Origin: Microbispora hainanensis
GTDB taxonomy: Bacteria; Actinomycetota; Actinomycetes; Streptosporangiales; Streptosporangiaceae
Reading direction: 5' to 3'
Length of the DNA stretch: 64,000 bases
Assembly: GCF_006874475.1 (NCBI RefSeq)
Contig: NZ_VIRM01000030.1
Coordinates: forward strand, 49,028-113,027
In this document: piece by piece, positions 8,867 to 17,944 of the stretch
Numbering within the stretch: position 1 is the stretch's first letter
Layout of the letters: each line of letters opens with the position of its first letter
Notes under the pieces: generated by a model
The model's database searches: none
Told to the model about the DNA's origin: nothing
Seen by the model: only the letters and a program-made list of their open reading frames with translations
Program-made: the position numbers and the translations under genes

Positions 8867-10189
8867 TCACTCCTCGGAACGGGCGCAGCGGAAGCCGGCG
8901 AAGATCTGCCGCCTGATCGGGTAGTCCCAGTTGCGGAAGGTCGTGCGGACGGCGGACGGATGGGTCGCCCACGACCCGCCGCGCAGCACCCGGTGGGTCT
9001 CCCCGAAGAAGACCTTGCTGTACTCCTCGTAGGGGAAGCACCGATAGCCGGGATAGGGCTGGAACCACGAGTCGGTCCACTCCCACACGTCCCCGATCAG
9101 CTGCTCCACGCCGTACGGGCTCGCGCCGTCCGGGAACGCCCCGGCGGGCGCGGGCCGGGCGGCGCGGTGGCCGAGGTTGGCCCAGCGCCCGAGACGGCCG
9201 GGATCGGCCTCGCCCCAGGGGTACGTGCGGCCGCCGCACGCCTTCTCCCACTCGGCCTCGGTCGGCAGGCGCTTGCCCGCCCACCGGGCGTACGCGTCGG
9301 CCTCATACCAGGAGACGTGCTGCACCGGCTCGTCCGGCGGCACCGGCTCCTCCCGGCCGAACCGGACCCGCCACCAGGCGCCGCCGTCGCGCGTCCAGAA
9401 CAGCGGGGCCTCCACACCGTTGCGCTCGGCCCACTCCCACCCCTGGGGCAGCCACCAGCGCGGGTCGCGGTAGCCGCCGTCCTCGATGAACTCCGTGTAG
9501 GCCCCGTTGGTGACGGGGTGACGGTCGATCAGGTAACCCGGCAGGTAGAGCCGGTGGGCCGGCCGCTCGTTGTCGTAGGCCCAGGCCACCGTGTCGGTGC
9601 CCCCGTCAGTGCCCAGCGTGAAGACCCCGCCGGGGATGTGGACCTCGGGCTCGGCGGCGGGCCTGCCGGGTGGCAGCTCCCCGTCACGGACCAGGCCGGG
9701 CCGCCGGGACAGCTGGATCGTGGCGAGCATGGTCTCGTCGTGCTGGTGCTCGTGCTGCAGCACCAGCCCGAAGACGTAGCCGCCGGACCGCAGCGGATCG
9801 GGGTCGGTCAGGTCCACCTGGTCGAGGACGTCGAGCACCCGGCCGCGTACGCCGGAGATGTACTTCCTGGCCTCGGCCGGGCCGAGCAGCGGAAGCGACG
9901 GCCGGTCCTTGCGCGGATGTCTGAACGCGTCGTAGAGGTGGTCGATCTCCGGGCGCAGCGGCTCGATGCCGCCCACCTCGCGCAGCACCCACAGCTCCTC
10001 GTAGTTGCCGACGTGGGCGAGGTCCCAGACCAGCGGCGACATCAGCGGCGAGTGCTGGCGCACGAGCAGGTCGTCGTCGGCGTCGGTGTAGGCGAGCGAC
10101 CGCTCGCGTACGGCGGCGAGCTCGGCCGCGATCCGCTCCTTCAGGCCGGTCGGGCCGGCGTTGCCCAGGACGGCGTCGAGATCGGTCAC
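8867..10189 (-). CDS. egtB: Hercynine oxygenase (sulfoxide synthase) EgtB
   Basis: 440 aa from a GTG at 10189 with GAGGAG 8 nt upstream. The N-terminal DinB-like domain carries the non-haem iron ligands in DLAHVGNYEE and LQHEHQHDET. The C-terminal formylglycine-generating-enzyme-like domain holds PTEAEWEKA and VLRGGSW and ends in FAGFRCAR. EgtB couples gamma-glutamylcysteine to hercynine with O2. The start overlaps the egtA stop as GTGA, so translation is coupled. A longer open frame upstream runs antisense-free but inside egtA and was not used. Confidence 0.96.
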   Translation of the reverse strand: MTDLDAVLGNAGPTGLKERIAAELAAVRERSLAYTDADDDLLVRQHSPLMSPLVWDLAHVGNYEELWVLREVGGIEPLRPEIDHLYDAFRHPRKDRPSLPLLGPAEARKYISGVRGRVLDVLDQVDLTDPDPLRSGGYVFGLVLQHEHQHDETMLATIQLSRRPGLVRDGELPPGRPAAEPEVHIPGGVFTLGTDGGTDTVAWAYDNERPAHRLYLPGYLIDRHPVTNGAYTEFIEDGGYRDPRWWLPQGWEWAERNGVEAPLFWTRDGGAWWRVRFGREEPVPPDEPVQHVSWYEADAYARWAGKRLPTEAEWEKACGGRTYPWGEADPGRLGRWANLGHRAARPAPAGAFPDGASPYGVEQLIGDVWEWTDSWFQPYPGYRCFPYEEYSKVFFGETHRVLRGGSWATHPSAVRTTFRNWDYPIRRQIFAGFRCARSEE

Positions 10190-11322
10190 GCGAATATCTC
10201 CTCTGTCTGATCGGCGGCCGGCGATCGGCCGGACTCGATGTGCCGAGAGGCGAACGCGCGGACCCGGGCGACCAGCGCGGGCTCGGCCCCGAGGCGGGGC
10301 AGGGCCTCGGCGGCGGCGCGGAAGCAGGCCGAGGCCGACCGGCACAGGCCGGGGTCGGCGAGACCGAGGCGGGCCGCGTCCGCCCACCGGTGGGCGACCG
10401 GCCGGGCCGCCTCCATGGCGATCGCGGCGGCCCGGTCGTCGGTGACGAGCGCGTGGACGACGGCCACGCACACGGGCCACTCGGCGGCCCCCTGCGCGTC
10501 GAGGTAGCGCACCTCCAGCCAGCCCCGGGGCCGTACGGGCGGGAAGAGCGTGGTGGCGTGGTACGCGAGGTCGGCCTCGCCGGGAGACCGCCCGGCCACG
10601 CGCGCGAAGTCACGGAACGCCGAGCCGTCGAGCACCGGCACGAGCCCGCCGGTCCCCCGGACCAGCATCAGCCGGGCGTCGAGAAGGTAGCGCGCCCAGT
10701 CGCCCGCCGGGTCGCCCGCCGGGTCGCCGTTCCGCGCGACCGGCGCGGTCCTGCTCGGGTCGAGCCTGCCCCACACGGCCTGGCGGCCGGAGGCCCACCC
10801 GTCGAAGGGCGAGTTGGCGAAGGCCGCGACCAGCACCGGGCCGAGCGCGTGGGCACGTTCCCAGCGGGCCCGGGGATCCGCGCCGAAGTCCAGGTTGACC
10901 TGGATCGACGCCGTCGAGCACATCATCGTCAGGCCGTGCGGCCGCTCCAGGAACGCGGCCATCGCCTCATATCTGGGCTCTCGTAACTGCCGCACGGCCG
11001 GCCGCAGGGTGTCCAGGCCGCGGCCGCCCAGCCGCAGCCCGGCCCGGGCGAGCGCGAGCCGTACGGCGTCGACGTCGGCGGTGAGCCTGGCGACGGCGAC
11101 GGGCGGGACGTCGGGCGGGGCGGACAGTTCGAGCTGCCCGCCCGGCTCGAACGTCACCCGGCTGCCACCCGGGAGCGCGGGGAGCGCCCCCGCGATCCGG
11201 GCGATGGGGACGGGAATCACGGGGTTGTCCGCGTCGAAGACCAGGAACTCCAGCTCGACGCCCAACCGGTCGGAGGTGACCCCGCGGAAGCAGTCCCTGG
11301 CGTACCTCTGCACGTCGGTCAT
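10186..11322 (-). CDS. egtA: Glutamate-cysteine ligase EgtA
   Basis: 378 aa from the ATG at 11322 preceded by GGGGGGCGA; in-frame codons further upstream lack a ribosome site. It is a GCS2-type ligase making gamma-glutamylcysteine for EgtB: GVELEFLVFD near the N-terminus, the active-site FEPGGQLELSAPP, CSTASIQVNLDFG and the C-terminal WLEVRYLDAQGA. First gene of the ergothioneine operon; no egtE (the final C-S lyase) is present in the window. A small 12-bp in-frame duplication (D-P-A-G repeated) lies at about 10699-10727. Confidence 0.94.
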   Translation of the reverse strand: MTDVQRYARDCFRGVTSDRLGVELEFLVFDADNPVIPVPIARIAGALPALPGGSRVTFEPGGQLELSAPPDVPPVAVARLTADVDAVRLALARAGLRLGGRGLDTLRPAVRQLREPRYEAMAAFLERPHGLTMMCSTASIQVNLDFGADPRARWERAHALGPVLVAAFANSPFDGWASGRQAVWGRLDPSRTAPVARNGDPAGDPAGDWARYLLDARLMLVRGTGGLVPVLDGSAFRDFARVAGRSPGEADLAYHATTLFPPVRPRGWLEVRYLDAQGAAEWPVCVAVVHALVTDDRAAAIAMEAARPVAHRWADAARLGLADPGLCRSASACFRAAAEALPRLGAEPALVARVRAFASRHIESGRSPAADQTEEIFA

Positions 11323-11509
11323 TCGCCCCCCATCGGGCCGAGGTCTGCCGACTATGTCACGCCGAGTCAACTTTCCCGGTAATTCCCCCATTCAACCTGA
11401 AACCCACCCAAACAGGTCGTTATCAGGCGTCACGCCACAATGGCCCGGTCCTCGTCGCGCGTCCGGATCATCGAGACCCCGACGACGCCGAAAACCACGA
11501 GCAGGCGTT
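11323..11509. other. Intergenic, promoter side of the egt operon
   Basis: No gene is supported here. The first ~70 bp are relatively A/T-rich (GTCAACTTTCCCGG, CATTCAACCTG) and presumably carry the egtA promoter; I could not fix a -10/-35 pair. Confidence 0.4.
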
Positions 11510-11662
11510 GTGGATGCGCTCACCGGGAGGCTCATCGATGTGGGCCTCTACCCACCAGCCGTACGGGACAGCAAGGACCGCACGGGCCCGGTCCTGGCCT
11601 TCACCCCGAGCGAGTGGAGCTCCTTCATCGCAGACGTGAAGAGCGGCGAGTTCGACAGCTGA
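11510..11662 (+). pseudogene. C-terminal remnant of a DUF397 protein
   Basis: The frame ending at 11662 encodes VRDSKDRTGPVLAFTPSEW followed by an FIADVKSGEFD-like end, the hallmark C-terminal half of DUF397 proteins (usually 60-75 aa, paired with an XRE regulator in actinomycetes). The N-terminal half with its W-x-K-S-S-x-S-x3-G-x2-C-V-E-V motif is missing; the preceding codons (from a GTG at 11510) do not match. No partner XRE gene is adjacent. Most simply a decayed gene; a ~50-aa truncated product from the GTG cannot be excluded. Confidence 0.65.
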
Positions 11663-11803
11663 TCGCCCGGCGACCAGGGGTGACATGCTCCTTTTGTCAC
11701 ATGATGGGCGTCGATCCCTGACCGAATGGCCCGAGCACCTGTTCGCGGCGATCCGCAGCGCCGCCGGCGTCGTCCGCCCCGGAGATCTCTCGCCGTGAGC
11801 CGG

Positions 11804-11809
11804 TAGCGT
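11804..11809 (+). promoter_or_regulatory. -10 hexamer (TAGCGT) of dapD
   Basis: TAGCGT ends 8 nt before the dapD ATG, the spacing for a leaderless transcript; no Shine-Dalgarno is present. Confidence 0.5.
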
Positions 11810-11817
11810 TGGTGCAC

Positions 11818-12834
11818 ATGACAGCTATCGACTCCACCACCTCGGGTGCGTACGGCATCGGCCTTGCCACGATCGCCGAGGACGGCACCGTGCTGGACAC
11901 CTGGTTCCCCTCCCCGGCGCTGGGCGAGCCCCCGGCCGTGGGCACCGAGCCGATCACTGGGCCGATCACTGGGCCGATCACTGGGCCGATCACTGGGCCG
12001 ATCGCGGGCGACGAGCTCGACCCGGCCATGGCGGCCCTCGTCGGCCCCGACGCCGCCCGGGGCGTCGAGGTCGTGGCCGTGCGCACCGGCATCGCCGACC
12101 TGTCGGCCCCGCCGGCCGACACGCACGACGTGTACCTGCGCCTGCACCTGCTGTCCCACCGCCTGGTCCGGCCGCGCGCGCTCAACCTCGACGGGATCTT
12201 CGGGCTGCTGGCCAACGTCGTGTGGACCAACCACGGCCCGTGCAAGGTGGAGGGGTTCGAGGAGGTGCGGCTGCGCCTGCGGGCCCGGGGCCCGGTGACC
12301 GTGTACGGCGTGGACAAGTTCCCCCGGATGGTCGACTACGTGCTGCCGGCCGGGGTGCGGATCGCCGACGCCGACCGTGTGCGGCTCGGCGCCCACCTGG
12401 CGAGCGGCACCACCGTCATGCACGAGGGCTTCGTCAACTACAACGCCGGCACGCTCGGCGCCTCCATGGTCGAGGGCCGCATCTCGGCCGGGGTGATCGT
12501 GGGCGACGGATCCGACGTGGGCGGCGGCGCCTCGATCATGGGGACGCTGTCCGGCGGCGGCAAGGAGGTCATCTCGATCGGCGAGCGCTGCCTGCTCGGG
12601 GCCAACTCCGGCATCGGCATCTCGCTCGGCGACGACTGCGTCGTGGAGGCCGGGCTGTACGTCACGGCGGGCACCAAGGTCACGCTGCCGGACGGGGCGG
12701 TCGTGAAGGCGCGGGAGCTGTCAGGCAAGTCGGGCCTGCTGCTGCGCCGCAACTCGACGACCGGGGCGGTCGAGGCGGTGTCCCGCGACAGCAGGGGCAT
12801 CGAGCTCAACGCGGCGCTGCACGCCAACGACTGA
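11818..12834 (+). CDS. dapD: Tetrahydrodipicolinate N-succinyltransferase DapD
   Basis: 338 aa of the long actinobacterial DapD type. It succinylates tetrahydrodipicolinate in the lysine/meso-diaminopimelate pathway for cell wall and lysine. The N-terminal alpha/beta domain is followed by a left-handed beta-helix of hexapeptide repeats (about 165-290) with the active-site region [20 protein letters not shown] and the [19 protein letters not shown] turns. An in-frame 12-bp minisatellite inserts I-T-G-P repeats at residues ~45-62, a surface region. The start is the ATG after TTGGTGCAC; upstream GTG is possible. Confidence 0.95.
   Translation: MTAIDSTTSGAYGIGLATIAEDGTVLDTWFPSPALGEPPAVGTEPITGPITGPITGPITGPIAGDELDPAMAALVGPDAARGVEVVAVRTGIADLSAPPADTHDVYLRLHLLSHRLVRPRALNLDGIFGLLANVVWTNHGPCKVEGFEEVRLRLRARGPVTVYGVDKFPRMVDYVLPAGVRIADADRVRLGAHLASGTTVMHEGFVNYNAGTLGASMVEGRISAGVIVGDGSDVGGGASIMGTLSGGGKEVISIGERCLLGANSGIGISLGDDCVVEAGLYVTAGTKVTLPDGAVVKARELSGKSGLLLRRNSTTGAVEAVSRDSRGIELNAALHAND
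11949..12003 (+). repeat. 12-bp minisatellite inside dapD
   Basis: Four identical tandem copies of GCCGATCACTGG plus a partial fifth. The period is a multiple of three and encodes Ile-Thr-Gly-Pro repeats without breaking the frame. Confidence 0.95.
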
Positions 12835-12926
12835 CGCCGGAACGGGCCCCCTCCCCCACCCTGAGATGACCCTGAGTCTGCCCTGAACTTGGCCTTCGGC
12901 CCTGTGAGCGGCGGGAGGGCGGCCCG

Positions 12927-12932
12927 TACGGT
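12927..12932 (+). promoter_or_regulatory. -10 hexamer (TACGGT)
   Basis: TACGGT ends 6 nt before the ATG of the 58-aa membrane peptide gene; consistent with a leaderless message. Confidence 0.45.
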
Positions 12933-12938
12933 GAAGGC

Positions 12939-13115
12939 ATGGGACGCATTCTCCTCATCGCCGCAGCCGTGGTCGTCGGCTTCTTCCTTCTCGGCTCCGT
13001 CATCGGGCTCATCTTCGGCGCGCTGAAATGGGTTCTGATCATCGGCGCGATCGCGCTGATCGTGTCGGTCGTGCTCAAGCTCACCCGGAGCAGCAGGTCG
13101 AGCCACTACTCCTGA
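12939..13115 (+). CDS. 58-aa membrane peptide
   Basis: A short frame ATG to TGA. The product starts M-G-R-I-L-L-I, has two hydrophobic helices (about 3-25 and 29-46) separated by a G-A-L-K-W turn, and a polar basic tail (K-L-T-R-S-S-R-S-S-H-Y-S). It is bracketed by a TANNNT promoter motif and a strong terminator hairpin, which argues for a real gene. I do not recognise the family; small two-helix actinobacterial membrane proteins of this kind are usually annotated as hypothetical. Confidence 0.65.
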   Translation: MGRILLIAAAVVVGFFLLGSVIGLIFGALKWVLIIGAIALIVSVVLKLTRSSRSSHYS

Positions 13116-13141
13116 CCCGGCGACGTGGCCGGGAAAAGGGG

Positions 13142-13173
13142 GCGGGCCCCGCCGCGGATGCGGCGGGGCCCGC
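13142..13173. terminator. Bidirectional hairpin terminator
   Basis: Perfect 14-bp stem GCGGGCCCCGCCGC / GCGGCGGGGCCCGC with a 4-nt loop, between the convergent small-membrane-protein and cellulase genes. Confidence 0.85.
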
Positions 13174-13191
13174 TGTCACTCGCGCCTCGTG

Positions 13192-15057
13192 TTACGAGAG
13201 GGGCGGGTAGGCGTTCTGCATGAGCTGCTGGAACTGAGCGGAGAACCAGTGGCCGGAAACCGGGGCGTTCGCGAGAGCGCCGCTCGGGTTGTTGCCGTTC
13301 AGGCTGTTACCGCCGTAGGTCGGGTCGCACATGCGGTCGAAGCCCTTGCCCTCGTCGTTGTCGATGGCGGAGCTGGAGCCGTCCGACTCACCCGGGGGCT
13401 TGATCCAGACGTAGGCGTCGAGACCGGAGGCGGGGTTCGCCCTCGGACGCTCGCCGAGACCGGCACCGGACTGGTTGCACCAGTTGCCGGCGTGGATGCG
13501 GCGGTCGACGCGGGACTCGTTGACGAACGTGTCCACGTTGGTGGACGTGCTCGGCCCGGTCGGCCGGGCCGAACCGCCCCAGCCGTTGCGGGAGGTGTCG
13601 ATCAGCATGCCCAGCGTGTTCGGGAAGCCCTTCGCCACCAGAGCGTTGCGGAGAGCGACCGCGAAGGACTGCTCGTCCACGTACCAGTTCCAGTCGACCC
13701 AGTGGGACTGCCGCACCGACTGGCCGTTCACCGAGCTGTTGATGGTGAAGTACGGCTCGACCGTCGCGCCGAAGTTGGCGGTGTTCACGATGAAACCGTC
13801 GATGCTGTTCACGCCGGCGGTGGTGCCGGTGGCGACCTGGTAGAAGAGGTTCACCATCGGCTGGAAGTTGTTGTCCCAGCCGAGCCAGGCGTGGTGCGCC
13901 GCGTCCACGTACGTGTAGACGTTCCTGATCGCGTGCAGCTTGTTCAGCGCGTACTGCACACCCTGGACGTAGGCGCCCGAGGACTGGGCCTCCTGACACG
14001 CCTGGAACGCGCTCACGTTGGTGATCAGGTTCGGCAGCGAGTCGGGCTCGATGATCGTCACGATGCGGAGGTTCGAGTACTTCGAGTCCGACATGATGTC
14101 GGCGATCACGTCGATGTACTCGCTCTTGTACCGCGCGAGACCGTTCTGCGCGATCTTCAGCTCACCGTTGGAGGCGAGCGCCGAGCAGTCGCGGTTCGGC
14201 AGGTCGTAGATGACGACCTGGATCGTGAGAGGCGTGTTGCCGTTGGCCGCGTCCTGCTCGACCGCCTTGTCGAGGTGGTCGCGCAGGCCCATGCTGTTGT
14301 TGCCGGCCGAGCCGGAGCTGATCGCCGCGATGCGGTCCAGCCAGACCGCCGTCGACATGTTGGCCACCCGCGAGCCGCCCGGCTCGGAAGAGGCACTCGC
14401 CGACCAGTCCGGGTTCACGTAGCCCGTCGCACCGGAGTACGGGTTGTCCACGTGGGTCCCGGGCGGCGGCGGCGAGGTCGACGGGGAGGGCGAAGCCGAC
14501 GGTGAGACCCGCGGGGAGGGCGAGACCGACGGCGAGACCCGCGGGGAGGGCGAAGCCGACGGCGAGACCCGCGGGGAGGGGGAGACGGACGGCGACGGCG
14601 AGGGCGACGGCGACTGCGGGGTACCGTTGCAGGACACGCCGTTGATCTTGAAGTCGGTCGGCGTCGGGTTGCTCCCGGACCAGGTGCCGTTGAAGCCGAT
14701 GCTCGTCGAGGCGCCGGTGGACAGGGACTTGTTCCAGTCCATGGCGGTCACGGTCACGTTGCTGCCCGACTGGCTCCAGTTGCCCGACCAGCCCTGGCTG
14801 ACCTTCTGGCTGCTGTTCGGGAACGTGAACGCGAGGGTCCAGCCGTTGAGGGCGTCGCCCAGGTTCTGAATGGTCAGGTTGACGGACATGCCGCCCTGCC
14901 ACTCACTGGCGGAGTAGGTGACTTTGCAGGAGACCGCGGCACTCGCCGAGGTGGCGGTGGCGACGGCCGCCGTGGAACCGAGCGCGAGCACGGCCGCCGC
15001 GACCAGGCCGCGGCGCACCGTGGAGCTCACGGCTCCCGGTCGGGGGGTGGATCTCAT
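13192..15057 (-). CDS. Secreted GH6 cellulase with CBM2
   Basis: 621 aa from the ATG at 15057, with AGGAGG 9 nt upstream. Signal peptide: R-R then a hydrophobic core, cleavage near ATATSASA. A family-2 cellulose-binding module (about 42-140, Cys-to-Cys, W in SEWQGG, GWSGNW and GTWSGSN) is followed by a Ser/Pro/Arg-rich linker (about 142-190). The GH6 domain has the catalytic-acid region VIYDLPNRDCSALAS and TIIEPDSLPNL; its C-terminal half is W-K-PPGESDG type. It resembles actinobacterial Cel6B-type cellobiohydrolases that release cellobiose from chain ends; exo versus endo action is inferred. Controlled by the operator at 15091-15104. Confidence 0.95.
   Translation of the reverse strand: MRSTPRPGAVSSTVRRGLVAAAVLALGSTAAVATATSASAAVSCKVTYSASEWQGGMSVNLTIQNLGDALNGWTLAFTFPNSSQKVSQGWSGNWSQSGSNVTVTAMDWNKSLSTGASTSIGFNGTWSGSNPTPTDFKINGVSCNGTPQSPSPSPSPSVSPSPRVSPSASPSPRVSPSVSPSPRVSPSASPSPSTSPPPPGTHVDNPYSGATGYVNPDWSASASSEPGGSRVANMSTAVWLDRIAAISSGSAGNNSMGLRDHLDKAVEQDAANGNTPLTIQVVIYDLPNRDCSALASNGELKIAQNGLARYKSEYIDVIADIMSDSKYSNLRIVTIIEPDSLPNLITNVSAFQACQEAQSSGAYVQGVQYALNKLHAIRNVYTYVDAAHHAWLGWDNNFQPMVNLFYQVATGTTAGVNSIDGFIVNTANFGATVEPYFTINSSVNGQSVRQSHWVDWNWYVDEQSFAVALRNALVAKGFPNTLGMLIDTSRNGWGGSARPTGPSTSTNVDTFVNESRVDRRIHAGNWCNQSGAGLGERPRANPASGLDAYVWIKPPGESDGSSSAIDNDEGKGFDRMCDPTYGGNSLNGNNPSGALANAPVSGHWFSAQFQQLMQNAYPPLS
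14498..14587 (-). repeat. 30-bp repeats in cellulase linker
   Basis: Three tandem ~30-bp units (period 30) encode S-P-S-P-R-V-S-P-S-(A/V) repeats of the linker between binding module and catalytic domain. They keep the frame. Confidence 0.85.
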
Positions 15058-15090
15058 TGGGAAGGTCCTCCTGGCGATGAATTCTGCGCT

Positions 15091-15104
15091 TGGGAGCGCT
15101 CCCA
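15091..15104. promoter_or_regulatory. CebR/CelR operator upstream of the cellulase gene
   Basis: A perfect 14-bp palindrome TGGGAGCGCTCCCA lies 33 nt upstream of the cellulase start. This is exactly the operator recognised by the LacI-family cellobiose-responsive repressors CelR (Thermobifida) and CebR (Streptomyces). It predicts repression without cello-oligosaccharide and induction by cellobiose. The repressor gene is not in this window. Confidence 0.95.
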
Positions 15105-16401
<1,297 letters not shown>

Positions 16402-16412
16402 CGACCGCGCAC

Positions 16413-16447
16413 CGAAGGGGCGGGCCCGCCGCGGGCCCGCCCCTTCG
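16413..16447 (+). terminator. Hairpin terminator after mdh
   Basis: Perfect 16-bp stem CGAAGGGGCGGGCCCG / CGGGCCCGCCCCTTCG with a 3-nt loop. Confidence 0.85.
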
Positions 16448-16504
16448 CGTCGTCCGGGGTCCGTCACGCGGTACGGCTCCGCCTGCCTGGGCAGTTGACC
16501 CGGC

Positions 16505-17887
16505 ATGGACGTCACGTACGACGTGGTGGTGCTCGGCCTGGGACCCGGTGGAGAGGACGTCGCGGGACGGCTGGCGGAGGCGGGCCTCACCGTCGCCGGT
16601 GTGGAGGCCGGCCTGATCGGGGGCGAGTGCGCCTACTGGGGCTGTGTCCCCTCGAAGATGATGGTGCGCGCCGCCGGACTGCTCGCCGAGGCGCGGCGGG
16701 TGCCCGGCATGGCCGGCGCGGTGCGGGTCTCCCCCGAGTGGGCCCCGGTGATCGGCCGGATCAGCGCGGAGGCCACCGACGGCTGGAGCGACGACGCCAG
16801 GGTGGAGCAGTTCGAGAGCCGGGGCGTCCACCTCGTCCGCGGCCGGGGCCGGATCACCGGGCCGCGCGAGGTGACCGTGGACGGCCGGGTGCTGCGCGCG
16901 CGGCGCGGCATCGTCCTCGCCACCGGGACCAGCCCCGCCGTCCCCCCGATCGACGGCTTGGAGGGCACGCCGTTCTGGACGAACCGGGACGTCGTCGCGG
17001 CGCGGCACGCGCCCGAGTCGCTGATCGTGCTCGGCGGCGGGGCGGTCGGCTGCGAGCTCGCCCAGGTGTTCGCCCGGTTCGGCACGCGGGTGTCGGTCGT
17101 GGAGGCCGCCGACCGCCTGCTGGCGCGGGAGGAGCCCGAGGCCGGGGTGCTGCTGGCCCGGGTGTTCGCCGGAGAGGGACTCGACGTGCGCGTCGGCGTC
17201 GCGGCCGAGCGGGTGCGGCACGACGAGGACGGCTTCACGCTCGCGCTGGACGACGGGACGACCCTCCGCGCCGCACGGCTGCTGGTCGCCACCGGGCGCA
17301 CGACCGACCTGGCCGCGATCGGCGCGGGCGACGCCGGCCTCGACGAGAACGCCCGGTTCGTGAGCGTGGACGGGCGGATGCGGGCCGCCGACGGCGTGTG
17401 GGCGGTGGGCGACGTGACCGGCCGGGGCGCGTACACGCACGTCGCCGTCTATCAGGGCAGGATCGCGGCTCGCGACATCCTCGGCGAGGGCGGCCCGCCG
17501 GCCGACTATCGGGCGGTGCCCCGGGTCACGTTCACCGACCCCGAGGTGGCCTCGGTCGGCCTGACGGAGCGGGAGGCCCGGGAGGCCGGGCTCGACGTGC
17601 GAGTGGGCGTCGCCTCCGTCAGCGCGTCGGCCCGGGGCTGGATCCACGGGGCCGGGCACGAGGGCTTCGTCAAGCTGGTGGAGGACGCGCGGCGCGGCGT
17701 GCTGGTCGGCGCCACGAGCGCCGGGCCGTCCGGTGGCGAGGTGCTCGGCGCGCTGGTGGTGGCGGTGCAGAACGAGATCCCGACCGCGCGGCTGCGGCAC
17801 ATGATGTACGCCTATCCGACCTTCCATCGCGCCATCGAGGACGCGCTCGAAACGCTCGACGGCCAGGCGTGCGCAACAGAGATGTGA
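16505..17887 (+). CDS. FAD-dependent pyridine nucleotide-disulfide oxidoreductase
   Basis: 460 aa, lipoamide dehydrogenase/mercuric reductase superfamily. FAD-binding GLGPGGEDVAGRLAEAG, redox-active disulfide GGECAYWGCVPSK, NAD(P)-binding VLGGGAVGCELAQVFARFG, second FAD motif GVWAVGDVTG and a dimerisation domain. The catalytic HPT of lipoamide dehydrogenase is replaced by YPTFHRAIEDAL, so the usual base His is a Tyr; this is seen in uncharacterised family members and suggests a substrate other than lipoamide. No lipoyl-complex genes are adjacent. Substrate unknown. Confidence 0.88.
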   Translation: MDVTYDVVVLGLGPGGEDVAGRLAEAGLTVAGVEAGLIGGECAYWGCVPSKMMVRAAGLLAEARRVPGMAGAVRVSPEWAPVIGRISAEATDGWSDDARVEQFESRGVHLVRGRGRITGPREVTVDGRVLRARRGIVLATGTSPAVPPIDGLEGTPFWTNRDVVAARHAPESLIVLGGGAVGCELAQVFARFGTRVSVVEAADRLLAREEPEAGVLLARVFAGEGLDVRVGVAAERVRHDEDGFTLALDDGTTLRAARLLVATGRTTDLAAIGAGDAGLDENARFVSVDGRMRAADGVWAVGDVTGRGAYTHVAVYQGRIAARDILGEGGPPADYRAVPRVTFTDPEVASVGLTEREAREAGLDVRVGVASVSASARGWIHGAGHEGFVKLVEDARRGVLVGATSAGPSGGEVLGALVVAVQNEIPTARLRHMMYAYPTFHRAIEDALETLDGQACATEM

Positions 17888-17944
17888 CGAACCGGCGACG
17901 CCCGTGGCTGGTCCAATTGCATGGCCTCCCAGGAAGGAGAAGTC

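Noticed and set aside
7445..10210. 921-codon plus-strand open frame across the egt operon
   Set aside because: Antisense to egtB/C/D, which are certain by motif. Product is Arg/Gly/Val-rich without domain features; a GC-bias shadow.
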